In this document: positions 44,857 through 53,001 of the stretch, piece by piece | How positions within the stretch are numbered: the first letter of the stretch is position 1 | How the letters are laid out: every line of letters begins with the position of its first letter | Origin: Bradyrhizobium sp. 186 | GTDB taxonomy: Bacteria; Pseudomonadota; Alphaproteobacteria; Rhizobiales; Xanthobacteraceae | Direction of reading: 5' to 3' | DNA: 64,000 nt | Assembly: GCF_023101685.1 (NCBI RefSeq) | Contig: NZ_CP082164.1 | Span: 2,914,001 to 2,978,000, forward strand | Position numbers and translations under genes: made by a program | The notes under the pieces: generated by a model | Told to the model about the DNA's origin: nothing | Seen by the model: only the letters and a program-made list of their open reading frames with translations | Database searches by the model: none

Positions 44857-47676
44857 ATGGGCGATCCGGCGGACGCCAGCACTCAGGTCCTCGCTTTCGG
44901 GCCGTTCCGGCTCCTTCCGGCGCAGCGCATGCTGCTGGAAGGCAATGCACCCGTTCGGCTCGGCAGTCGGGCACTCGACATTCTGATCGCTCTGGTCGAA
45001 CGCCCCGGCGAGGTAGTCAGCAAGGAGGAACTCGTCACCCGGGCGTGGCCGAACATTTTCGTCGAGGAGACAAATCTCCGGGTGCATGTCGGTGCGCTTC
45101 GGAAGGTGCTGGGACACGGCCAGTCCGTCGGCGGGTATGTCGCGAATGTTCCTGGTCGAGGCTACAGCTTCGTCGCGCCAGTTACGCGTGAGGGCCCCCC
45201 TGCAGCCCACGGCACGGCACGGGAGCGGCTTTACAATCTGCCGCCAACGCTGACGCGGATGATCGGCCGTGCCCGGGTGGTCAGTGAGCTGGCGGACCAC
45301 ATGCCGCGCGAGCGCTTTCTGACCCTAGTCGGCGCTGGCGGCATCGGTAAGACCACAGTTGCGCTGGAGTTGGCGCAAAAATTAGACGACTCCTACAAGG
45401 ATCGTGCCCATTTCGTCGATCTGGCCTCGCTCGCAAATCCTCAATTGGTCCCCACCGCGGTAGCCTCGACATTCGAATTCCAGACCCTCTCCCAGGATCC
45501 GCTTGCTGAGCTGGTTGTCTTGCTTAAGGATAAGCAGGCCCTGCTCGTGCTCGACAACTGCGAGCATTTGATTGAGGCCGTCGCAGTTCTGACGGAAAGA
45601 ATCTTCGCGGAGGCACCCGGCGTTCATATACTTGCGACCAGCCGCGAGCCCGTGCGCGCTGCAGGCGAGTGGGTGCACCGCCTTTCGTCTTTGGAGATTC
45701 CTCCGGTGTCGCCCGCGCCCTCCGCCACGGAGGCGCTCTCCTTCTCCGCCATCCAGCTCTTTACTCAGCGCGCTATGGCGAGCCTGGAATCGTTCAGGCT
45801 GACCGATGCGAATGCGCCGATCGTGGCCGACATCTGTCGTCGGGTCGATGGCATTCCGCTGGCCATCGAGCTCGCCGCGGGGCGGGTTGACTCCTTCGGC
45901 ATTCAGGAACTGGCTGATCGGCTCGGTGATCAGCTCTCTGTCTTGACCAAGGGCCGCCGTGCGGCATTGCCGCGTCACCAGACTATGCGCGCGACATTGG
46001 ACTGGAGCTATCAGTTCCTGCCGACGGCCGAACAGGTGCTACTCTGTCGTTTGGCAATCTTTCGGGGAACTTTTACGCTCACCTCGGCCACCGCGGTTGC
46101 CACCTGTGAGAAGCTCCGTGCGCAGGATGTGTTCGACCCCATTGCCAATCTGGTTGCCAAGTCGCTGATCACGGCCGATGTCAGCGGAGAGATAGTTCAC
46201 TATCGCTTGCTCGACAACACCCGCGCCTACGTCACCGAGAAGCTCGAGCAAAGCGGCGAATACGCAGCGATGTCCAGGCGGCGTGCGGTGCATTGCTGCG
46301 CGGTTCTCGACAATGCGGAACGTGATTGGGAGAGACAATCAAAAACTGAATGGCTCAGGAACTATGCTAGGTGGATCGATGATGTACGTGCCGCACTGGA
46401 CTGGGCCTTCTCGTCTGCTGGCGATGCGTCTTTAGGAATTGCCCTGACCGCCGCTTCAACACCTGTCTGGTTCGCGCTGTCGTTCGTTAGAGAGTACCGG
46501 GAGCGTGCGCAGCGGGCGCTGGAAGCTATCCCCACTGCCTCGATTGCGAAGCCAGAACTGGAGATGAAGATCAACGTTGCCCTTGGGGCGGCGATCTTCA
46601 ATACTCAGGGCATCGTTCCGGAGATAGCCACGGCCTATGCGAGGGCACTCGAAATTGCCGAGCACCTCGGCGCGTCAACGTACGCGCTGCGCGCACTGTG
46701 GGGACTCGCGAGAGAACGCTATGTCCAAGGCGACTATCGTGCGGCCCTCAGCTTCTGTGAGAGGTTCGGCCAGGTGGCTAAGACATCGGGCGACCAAGCG
46801 GCCGATCTCGTACATGATCGAATGATGGCGCTCGCGCTCCATCTCGTGGGCAGACAGGCGGAGGCGCGTCTGTATGCCGACCGCACGCTCAACCATCCGG
46901 CCGCGGTAATCCGAACGGCACACAAGAGCTTCCACGAATATGACAACCGGGTGGCGGCACGCTCCCATCTCGCGCGCATACTTTGGGTCCAGGGCTTCCC
47001 GGATCAGGCGGCTGCGATAGCCCAAGAGGGTGTCGCATACGGCCTCTCGCTCGAATACCCGCCGCCGCTTTGCTACGTGCTGGCATATGCGGCCTGTCCG
47101 ATCGCATTCTGGAATGGCGATATGGCGATGGCGACAAGTAATGTGCAGCTGTTACTCAAGCAGTCGGCGAATCTTTCCTTCGGCTATTGGCAGTCCTGGA
47201 GATATTGCTACGAACAGGTGGCGGCTCTCGGGGACGACGATGGTACGTTCGAATTCAAGCAGCGCCTGGATTCTCTGCGCGCATCCGCAATCGGCCCAAT
47301 TTATTCAGATTTGCTCAGCACGTTGCGCGAGGAACTGACTGGACCGGAAACAATCGCCCGCGCCGAGGCAGGTGAAGCGGGCTGGTGCGCTGCAGAGATC
47401 CTGCGCGCCAAGGGGATGCAAATTCTGAAAGATGGCGGCCCGAACGCCGCCGAAGCAGCGGAGGTCCCGCTGCTGCGATCGCTCGACATCGCGCGGCAGC
47501 AGGGGGCCCATTCCTGGGAACTGCGTACTGCCACGAGTCTCGCGCGATTGTGGAGAGAGAGACGCCGCATTGCGCAGGCGCGTGATCTGTTGGCGCCCGT
47601 GTACGGTCGCTTCAGCGAAGGGTTCGCGACCGCGGATTTGAGGACGGCGAAAAGCGTCATCGACGAGCTCGCATGA
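44857..47676 (+). CDS. Winged-helix / NB-ARC (STAND) transcriptional regulator
   Basis: 939 residues, AAAGGGA before ATG 44857. Residues 12-108 are an OmpR/CadC-type winged helix (LGSRALDILIALVERPGEVV, NLRVHVGALRKVLG, VPGRGYSFVAPV). Residues ~135-420 are an NB-ARC-like ATPase: Walker A GAGGIGKTT at 159-167, Walker B LLVLDNCEHL at about 229-238, sensor ATSREP at 260-265, and RVDGIPLAIELAA (GLPL-like). The C-terminal ~450 residues are helical TPR-like repeats. Such proteins oligomerise on ATP and ligand binding. It lies between two SDR genes that carry matching tandem sites, suggesting a local regulon (inference). Confidence 0.93.
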   Translation: MGDPADASTQVLAFGPFRLLPAQRMLLEGNAPVRLGSRALDILIALVERPGEVVSKEELVTRAWPNIFVEETNLRVHVGALRKVLGHGQSVGGYVANVPGRGYSFVAPVTREGPPAAHGTARERLYNLPPTLTRMIGRARVVSELADHMPRERFLTLVGAGGIGKTTVALELAQKLDDSYKDRAHFVDLASLANPQLVPTAVASTFEFQTLSQDPLAELVVLLKDKQALLVLDNCEHLIEAVAVLTERIFAEAPGVHILATSREPVRAAGEWVHRLSSLEIPPVSPAPSATEALSFSAIQLFTQRAMASLESFRLTDANAPIVADICRRVDGIPLAIELAAGRVDSFGIQELADRLGDQLSVLTKGRRAALPRHQTMRATLDWSYQFLPTAEQVLLCRLAIFRGTFTLTSATAVATCEKLRAQDVFDPIANLVAKSLITADVSGEIVHYRLLDNTRAYVTEKLEQSGEYAAMSRRRAVHCCAVLDNAERDWERQSKTEWLRNYARWIDDVRAALDWAFSSAGDASLGIALTAASTPVWFALSFVREYRERAQRALEAIPTASIAKPELEMKINVALGAAIFNTQGIVPEIATAYARALEIAEHLGASTYALRALWGLARERYVQGDYRAALSFCERFGQVAKTSGDQAADLVHDRMMALALHLVGRQAEARLYADRTLNHPAAVIRTAHKSFHEYDNRVAARSHLARILWVQGFPDQAAAIAQEGVAYGLSLEYPPPLCYVLAYAACPIAFWNGDMAMATSNVQLLLKQSANLSFGYWQSWRYCYEQVAALGDDDGTFEFKQRLDSLRASAIGPIYSDLLSTLREELTGPETIARAEAGEAGWCAAEILRAKGMQILKDGGPNAAEAAEVPLLRSLDIARQQGAHSWELRTATSLARLWRERRRIAQARDLLAPVYGRFSEGFATADLRTAKSVIDELA

Positions 47677-47732
47677 CACTGCCGTTTGGCAGCCGAGCGG
47701 CTGAGCTGCTTCTCGCTGCAAATTAACACCGC

Positions 47733-47748
47733 TTTTACAACTCTTCAC
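47733..47748 (+). promoter_or_regulatory. Tandem 10-bp-period motif upstream of SDR A' module (candidate operator)
   Basis: TTTTAC-AACT-CTTCAC, 134 bases before the SDR start at 47882. It matches the site at 44668-44683 in motif, spacing and orientation to the gene, and in flanks (ACTCG then TCCGG). Confidence 0.55.
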
Positions 47749-47881
47749 TCGCGTCCGGCCCGATAAGCCCGCAGGCTCAAGGCGCCCGTAACTCATGCTG
47801 GCGGAAGGCTCTGAACTACCGCCGCGTCCGGCCGGCAACGCCGCCGGTTTCCGGCGGCCCAAGACAAGAAAGGATTCTAAT

Positions 47882-48628
47882 ATGAGCAATCAAGTTGTCT
47901 TGATCACGGGTGGACTTACCGGCATCGGTCGCGCCGCCGCCGTCGCCTTCGCCAAGAAGGGCGCGAAGGTGGTCGTTGCCGGCCGGCGTGATGAGGCCGG
48001 CCAGGCGCTCGTTAAGGAGCTGCGCTCGTTCGGTTCCGAGGCCGAGTTCATCAACGCCGACGTCCGCAAGGAGGATAACGTCCGCGCGATGGTCGACAAG
48101 ACCGTCGCACGGTTTGGCCGTCTCGATGTCGCGGTGAACAATGCCGCCACCGAAGGCCAGGTCGGTCCGATCACGGACCAGACCGCGGAAAGCTTTGCCG
48201 CGACGTTCGAGACCAACGTTCTCGGCGTGGTCCTGAGCATGAAGCACGAAGTGCGCGCCATGCAGGCCCAGGCGAGCGGCAGCATCATCAACATCTCCTC
48301 GACCTATGGGCACAGGGGCGCGGCCTATGCCTCGATGTATGTCGGCGCCAAGCACGCCGTCGAAGGCATCACCAAGTCGGTGGCGCTCGAAATCGCCAAG
48401 TCGGGAATTCGCGTCAACGCTGTCGGGCCAGGCCCCACGGACACCGGCATGCTGACCCGCTTCACCGGCACGGCAGAGAACAAGGCGGCCCTGGCGACAC
48501 AGGTTCCGTTCGCTCGGCTCGGCCTCTCGGAGGAGGTCGCCGATGGCATCGTGTTCCTCGGCTCGGACGAAGCCAGGTTCATCACGGGTCACGTCCTCAA
48601 CGTCGACGGCGGTCACACCGCCAACTGA
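47882..48628 (+). CDS. SDR-family oxidoreductase (248-residue paralogue A')
   Basis: 248 residues (MSNQVVLITGGLTGIGRA), AAGAAAGGA upstream. Cofactor motif TGGLTGIG, GRR, NNAAT, S139/S140, Y153 and K157 as in paralogue A (35242), to which it is about 90% identical by eye. First gene of the second module copy. A long C-terminal identity (RFTGTAENKAALATQVPF) extends the duplication across the gene. Confidence 0.95.
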   Translation: MSNQVVLITGGLTGIGRAAAVAFAKKGAKVVVAGRRDEAGQALVKELRSFGSEAEFINADVRKEDNVRAMVDKTVARFGRLDVAVNNAATEGQVGPITDQTAESFAATFETNVLGVVLSMKHEVRAMQAQASGSIINISSTYGHRGAAYASMYVGAKHAVEGITKSVALEIAKSGIRVNAVGPGPTDTGMLTRFTGTAENKAALATQVPFARLGLSEEVADGIVFLGSDEARFITGHVLNVDGGHTAN

Positions 48629-48698
48629 TTCTGTCCGGGCGCAACTATTACGACCCACACCCGATCAACGCGCAATACTTATCAAGTGGAGGAGTCCA

Positions 48699-49136
48699 AT
48701 GGCTAACGTGGTGAAGAAAAACAGCATTTCTTCTGAACTAGCACAGAAAATGGTGGATCAAGCGGTGGCGAAAGCGAGGAAAATTGGCGTTGCCGAGAAC
48801 GTGGCGATTCTCGATGACGGTGGCAATCTCAAAGCCTTCAGCCGGATGGATGGGGCCCCGATCCTTTCCATCGAGATTGCGCAGAACAAGGCGTACACAG
48901 CTCTGTTCGGCGTCTCCACACAGGACTTTTTCAACTTTATCCAGGACGACCCGTCGCTTTTGGCCGGCATCCCCACGCTTGCGCGTGTGGCGGCCTACGG
49001 TGGAGGGTTTCCCATCAAGGTGGACGGCGAAATTGTCGGGGCGATCGGGGTCAGCGGGGCACCCACAGTGCAGAACGACGTCGATTGCGCGAGAGCAGCC
49101 CTGGCGCTCGTACCCGACGCGGTGCCGGCTGAGTAA
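48699..49136 (+). CDS. GlcG/HbpS-family protein, copy 2
   Basis: 145 residues, GGAGGAG 6 bases before ATG 48699. Same fold marks as copy 1 at 36096 (VAILDDGGNLKAFSRMDGAP, VDGEIVGAIGVSG). The DNA before the start (CGATCAACGCGCA, then TATCAAGTG-GAGGAGT) is also shared with copy 1, so the repeat includes the intergenic spacer. Confidence 0.92.
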   Translation: MANVVKKNSISSELAQKMVDQAVAKARKIGVAENVAILDDGGNLKAFSRMDGAPILSIEIAQNKAYTALFGVSTQDFFNFIQDDPSLLAGIPTLARVAAYGGGFPIKVDGEIVGAIGVSGAPTVQNDVDCARAALALVPDAVPAE

Positions 49137-49149
49137 AGAGGGCGCGACC

Positions 49150-50058
49150 ATGATGATTCATAGCCGTCCAGAAATGGTTCATACCCACCAGACCGCGCCG
49201 ACCCAGTTCGTAGAGGCCAACGGCAACCGCTTCGCCTATCGTCGCTTCGGTAAATCGGGCGGCGTGCCGCTGGTCTTCAATCAGCACTTCACCGGTACGA
49301 TGGACCATTGGGATCCGGCGGTGACTGATGGGCTCGCGATGACGCGGGAAGTGATCCTGTTCAACAACGCGGGCATTTCCACTTCGAGCGGGGAGGTGCC
49401 GGGATCGGTCGAAGAAATGGCGGTCAGCGCGGCGGCGTTCATCAGGGCGCTTGGCCTTGCCAAGGTCGACGTCCTCGGCTTTTCGCTTGGCGGCCTCGTC
49501 GCGCAGGCGTTGACGCTCGCCGAGCCTGGTCTGGTCCGCCGCCTGGTCTTGGTGGGGACGGGGCCGCGGGGCGGCGAGGGCATGGCGACCCTGACGCCTG
49601 AGGCCGAGGCCGTGTTCGGCGCGACATATGCACACCCGGACGATGTGTGGCTTGGGGTGTTCTTCACACCGACCGAGAAGAGCCAAGCTGCTGGCCGGGC
49701 ATTTCTAGAGCGGTTTCGCCTGCGCCAACAGGATCGCGACCCGGACGTCAACGAGAAGGTTGCGCCGGCGCAGATCGAGGCGATCAGCAAGTGGGGTGCT
49801 CCGCGCGCGGGCATGTTTGACTATCTCCGAGAGATTACCCAACCGGCGCTGGTGATCAACGGAAGCAATGACGTGATCATCTATACCGTGAATTCGTTTA
49901 TTCTTCAGCAGAACCTGCCCAACGCGCAGCTTATCCTCTATCCGGATTCCAATCACGGGTCGCAGTACCAATATCCCGCTTTGTTCGTCGCTGACGTGAC
50001 GCGGTTTTTGGATGCCGTGGTACCGTTTCCAACTCGGAAGGACACAGATCATGGCTGA
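49150..50058 (+). CDS. Alpha/beta hydrolase, copy 2
   Basis: 302 residues from ATG 49150 (MMIHSRPEMVHTHQTAP); MVHTHQTAP is an internal alternative nearer the copy 1 start. Nucleophile in GFSLGG, His in DSNHGSQ, probable acid in GSNDVIIYTVN. About 75-80% identical to the 36548 product by eye, less conserved than the two upstream genes. C-terminus overlaps the start of the broken DUF427 gene by 8 bases. Confidence 0.92.
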   Translation: MMIHSRPEMVHTHQTAPTQFVEANGNRFAYRRFGKSGGVPLVFNQHFTGTMDHWDPAVTDGLAMTREVILFNNAGISTSSGEVPGSVEEMAVSAAAFIRALGLAKVDVLGFSLGGLVAQALTLAEPGLVRRLVLVGTGPRGGEGMATLTPEAEAVFGATYAHPDDVWLGVFFTPTEKSQAAGRAFLERFRLRQQDRDPDVNEKVAPAQIEAISKWGAPRAGMFDYLREITQPALVINGSNDVIIYTVNSFILQQNLPNAQLILYPDSNHGSQYQYPALFVADVTRFLDAVVPFPTRKDTDHG

Positions 50059-50415
50059 CAAGCCGATGAAGATTCCGGGGCCCGGCCACCCATTTCGATC
50101 GAAGCGAACCCGTCGCGCGTCGTGATCACAATCGGCGGAAAAATTATCGCCGACACAAGCGATGCGTTGACCCTTCGCGAGGCCTCCTATCCGGCCGTTC
50201 AGTATATCCCCCGTCGGGATGTCGATATGGCCGCGCTCACGCGTAGCGAACACAGCACGTATTGCCCCTACAAGGGCGACGCTTCGTATTACAGCATTGC
50301 CGCTGGCGGTGATCGTTCGCTCAATGCGGTGTGGACTTATGAGACCCCGTTTGAAGCGATGGCGCAGATCAAGGATTACGTCGCCTTCTACCCCGACCGT
50401 GTCGACGCGATCAGC
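50051..50415 (+). pseudogene. DUF427 copy 2, frameshifted
   Basis: ATG 50051 gives MADKPMKIPGPGHP, then one C is missing in the CCCC found in copy 1 (about 50089-50091) and the frame is lost. The next frame continues VVITIGGKIIADTSDALTL, YPAVQYIPRRDVDM, through DYVAFYPDRVDAIS, where copy 1 has a stop and this copy reads on into GST-derived sequence. Confidence 0.85.
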
Positions 50416-50454
50416 TTACCGACGCCGGCGGCCTGGCTTTGGTGGCTCGGGCCA

Positions 50455-50572
50455 CACGCCACTGCGCTGGTGACAATCGACTTCGCCGCAAAGGCATTCG
50501 CCATATCAACTACGGCCGAGCGTGACACGTTGGTACGAGGGGGTTTCGGCCAGGACCAGCATAAGTGCATGA
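50455..50572 (+). pseudogene. 3' remnant of GST copy 2
   Basis: TALVTIDFAAKAFAIS matches the C-terminal GST helix of the 37402 product (TALVTVDFAAKAINS). One frame over, WYEGVSARTSISA and a TGA at 50570-50572 match its end (WYDVISSRSSMAA). Only ~40 codons remain, after the DUF427 sequence, whereas in the first operon GST precedes DUF427. Confidence 0.75.
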
Positions 50573-50660
50573 GGCGGATCGTGTTCAAACCGCACGAGAG
50601 TAAGCGAGGCGATCGGCGCGAGGCGTTTCTCGAGACGGATGACAGCGGAGGAAGAGATAG

Positions 50661-51326
50661 ATGATTAAAGACGTATTCGTCGCCGATGCATCGGCGCACA
50701 GCTAAAATCTTCGAGAGGACAACTATGCTGCAGGCCGGTATTCGCGGGGCGTTGTCGACGCCTTCTATGGCGCCCACTATGGCCTGTCCCCAGTGGGATA
50801 TAGGCTTCCCCGTGAGCAATTCGCGCGCAACTGGACGCTCGCGGAAACCGCAAAGGTGCTGTTCGTCGAAAGCGATTACGATTTCGCCTGTCATCATGTC
50901 ACCCCGATAAACGCTTTCAAGGACGGCGGGTGCAGCATAGAGAAAGCCCGGGAGGCCCGCGAAAGATGGCCTGAGCGGTTTCAGGTTTATGCTGGAGTGG
51001 ATCCCGTATTTCCAGAGCAGGCGCTCGACTCGCTCGAGCAGCAGGTCGAAGAGTTGAAGCCGGTCGGCATCAAGCTTTATCCGAACAGCTACACGGCGGA
51101 CGGTGTCGTCGGATGGCATATGGATGATCCGGAAATCGCCTTTCCTATATTCCAGCGGGCCCACGATCTAGGGCTCAAGGCCGTCGCCATCCATAAGGCC
51201 ATCCCTCCAACTTTGGCGCCTACCTACCTATCTTTCCGGCTAGGCAAGGGACCACGCATCCGACTGCCCGACGATCCTACAGCCACGCCTTCACATCGCA
51301 GGGGAGGCGAACCAACAAGGTCTTGA
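50661..51326 (+). pseudogene. Amidohydrolase (TIM-barrel) with nonsense codon and truncated end
   Basis: ATG 50661 with GGAGGAAGAG upstream gives MIKDVFVADASAHS, then TAA where TAC is expected, then in the same frame NLREDNYAAGRYSRG, LSPVGYRLPREQFARNW, FQVYAGVDPVFPEQALDS, VGIKLYPNSYTADGV, AVAIHKAIP. After that the match ends in foreign sequence. This is the ACMSD-like amidohydrolase-2 group. The N-terminal HxH motif is not present in recognisable form. Two lesions make it a true pseudogene rather than a single read error. Confidence 0.8.
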
Positions 51327-51675
51327 CGACTCCTGACTCGTTCATTGTCTTTGAACTCCGCGACCTGAAAGTGGGGATATCGCTCCCAAATCAACCTGAG
51401 CGAACTTCCATAGATATGCGCCCCAGGGTCAGTAGTCTCAATCCTTTGGGTGCCAGTTATTCACCGAGGCAGTATTCAGAGCATAGGCAGCATTCGGACG
51501 GTCCGAACCATTGACGATGCATCGGGAATAAGGACTAACGAAGCGTCTCGAAGCGTTGCATTGGCGAACCCCTCGCCAATAAAGCCCGCCGGGAATTTAC
51601 GCTCGGCGGGCTATCGTAGATCGGCTGTTCAGTTGACGCTGAGCCCACTCACGCGCTGCTGAGGAACGAGCAGTG
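51327..51675. other. Intergenic stretch with terminator
   Basis: 349 bases; short frames only. The hairpin at 51584-51611 serves the minus-strand gene to its right. Confidence 0.5.
51584..51611 (-). terminator. Intrinsic terminator of the 51676-52254 gene
   Basis: Stem GCCCGCCG / CGGCGGGC with a 12-base loop; in the minus direction it is followed by TTTATT, 65 bases after the gene's stop. Confidence 0.7.
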
Positions 51676-52254
51676 CTAGGCGTAGATCTCCCGGAACGAT
51701 TGCGCCTCTTCTCCGCCGACGAGATCAACTAACAGCCGGCGCGCCATAAGCTCGCGCCAATCCATTTCCTCATCCGGCTTACGCCAGTCTAGAATGCACG
51801 ACAGAACCACGGACACCTTCGCGGATCGGCCCGCCTCGGTGAGCGCTGGGATGGCCCACATCTGATCAATCAGGCCAGCCATTCGATCATGGTGCTCCTC
51901 GCTCAACGTGATCAGCCGATCCAGCTCTCGGCCTTCCGGCATTGACCAGACGAACGCCCAGCGGTCATCCGCGCTCCGAAATTGGTGCGCCGCCTTTTCT
52001 TCCTGGAGAAGCTGCTCGTATTTCGCATCCCGAGCCTTAATCAGTCGATGGAGCTCGTCGTTGTGCTCATTGGCAGCCCACCACGCCTCGAATATCTGCT
52101 CCTGGAGCCGCAGCAACGGGCTGTCGTCGTGGGGCGCCGCGGCAAGCGTGGTCACGGGCGCAACCACCGCAGCAGCTCCGGCGCCGGCCGTAGCCGCCGC
52201 CAGCCATTTGGAAAATTGCCGCCGTGTAGTAGGTGTTTGATTAGCCTGCATCAT
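51676..52254 (-). CDS. Tat-leader hypothetical protein
   Basis: 192 residues, GGGAGTG before ATG 52254. Residues 10-40 form a twin-arginine-type leader (TTRRQFSKWLAAATAG). The rest is helical and charged (EAWWAANEHNDELHRLIKA, MPEGRELDRLITLSEEHHDRM). A Bradyrhizobium-type hypothetical protein; role unknown. It may be a phage- or island-borne gene, as such leaders also occur on cytoplasmic proteins of this kind. Single gene with its own terminator. Confidence 0.7.
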   Translation of the reverse strand: MMQANQTPTTRRQFSKWLAAATAGAGAAAVVAPVTTLAAAPHDDSPLLRLQEQIFEAWWAANEHNDELHRLIKARDAKYEQLLQEEKAAHQFRSADDRWAFVWSMPEGRELDRLITLSEEHHDRMAGLIDQMWAIPALTEAGRSAKVSVVLSCILDWRKPDEEMDWRELMARRLLVDLVGGEEAQSFREIYA

Positions 52255-52335
52255 GGATCACTCCCGTGTTGTGGGTTAGAGCCGAGGCGGAAGTGTCAGC
52301 TTCCCCTCGGCTTGCTTTTGTGGTAACCCGATTTC

Positions 52336-52542
52336 ATGGCTAAGTCAATTCAGGTTACCACTAAAAAGAAAAGGGGAAGGCCCGCCACGACGGGACGCGG
52401 CACCCAGGTCGGCGAGCGCTGGCACCCCGCCGAGCTTGCCGCGATTGATGCTTGGATAGCATCGTCATCCGACAAAACGATTACCCGGGCGCACGCCATC
52501 CGTCGGCTTGTTGCGTTGGGGCTGAAGGCGAAGGGGAAATAA
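52336..52542 (+). CDS. Ribbon-helix-helix-type small DNA-binding protein
   Basis: 68 residues (MAKSIQVTTKKKRGRPATT). The GRP AT-hook-like basic start is followed by a strand-helix-helix (GERWHPAELAAIDAWIA, TITRAHAIRRLVALGL), the layout of Arc/CopG-like proteins. Such small proteins are common in Bradyrhizobium. It is divergent from the 51676 gene. No partner toxin is seen next to it. Confidence 0.7.
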   Translation: MAKSIQVTTKKKRGRPATTGRGTQVGERWHPAELAAIDAWIASSSDKTITRAHAIRRLVALGLKAKGK

Positions 52543-52623
52543 GCGCCTTTCTACACTCCGAGGGGGGAAGAACCATGAAGCCGACGACGGTCCAATTCGC
52601 CGTTGGCTCCGCAATAATGTGTT

Positions 52624-52935
52624 TCAATGGCCGTCGGATGCTTCGCGGTGGCGCTTGGTTTCGGCGCCCACGCGTGGAACTACCTTGAGCTGCAAGCCCA
52701 TGGCCGTGAGCACAGCAAGGACGGTTGACAAGTTTGGAAGCTGTGTGTTGGTTCGGAAGGCTCGATAGATACTCTGCCGCTGTAAACCCGTCTGCCTTGC
52801 CATTTCGGCGACGTTGAAGTCGCCAAGTGCTTTCCCGATGGCTTTGCAAATCGTGTGAGGTTCAGCCGAAGCGAATGCTTGGTTCAGCTCAGCGGCGACC
52901 TGCGACGGGATGACTGGCCTGTAGGTTTTTGTCAT
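52624..52935 (-). CDS. HTH antidote-type protein (probable addiction-module antidote family)
   Basis: 103 residues, GGGAGG 6 bases before ATG 52935. Residues ~45-90 form an HTH (NVAEMARQTGLQRQSIYRAF, LPNLSTVLAVLTAMGLQL), as in DNA-binding antidotes whose partner is a RelE/ParE-like toxin. No toxin ORF lies up- or downstream, so it is an orphan antidote or a plain regulator. Confidence 0.8.
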   Translation of the reverse strand: MTKTYRPVIPSQVAAELNQAFASAEPHTICKAIGKALGDFNVAEMARQTGLQRQSIYRAFRTNTQLPNLSTVLAVLTAMGLQLKVVPRVGAETKRHREASDGH

Positions 52936-52951
52936 TTCGAGCCTCCCAAAG

Positions 52952-52977
52952 AAAAAGGCCGGCTCTTTGAGCCGGCC
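52952..52977 (-). terminator. Intrinsic terminator of the porin gene
   Basis: Perfect 9-bp stem GGCCGGCTC / GAGCCGGCC with a 3-base loop; on the minus strand it is followed by TTTTTCTTT, 25 bases after the porin stop. A textbook rho-independent terminator. Confidence 0.9.
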
Positions 52978-53001
52978 CCTTGTTCTTTTGACTGAAGCGA
53001 C

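Noticed and set aside
48784..49149. 424-codon version of the second alpha/beta hydrolase
   Set aside because: The first ~120 codons are the HbpS-like gene read in the wrong frame; copy 1 starts at the equivalent of MIHTHQ.
52336..52935. Toxin-antitoxin pair formed by the RHH protein and the HTH antidote-type protein
   Set aside because: They are on opposite strands and converge, both look like DNA-binding proteins, and no toxin fold is visible.
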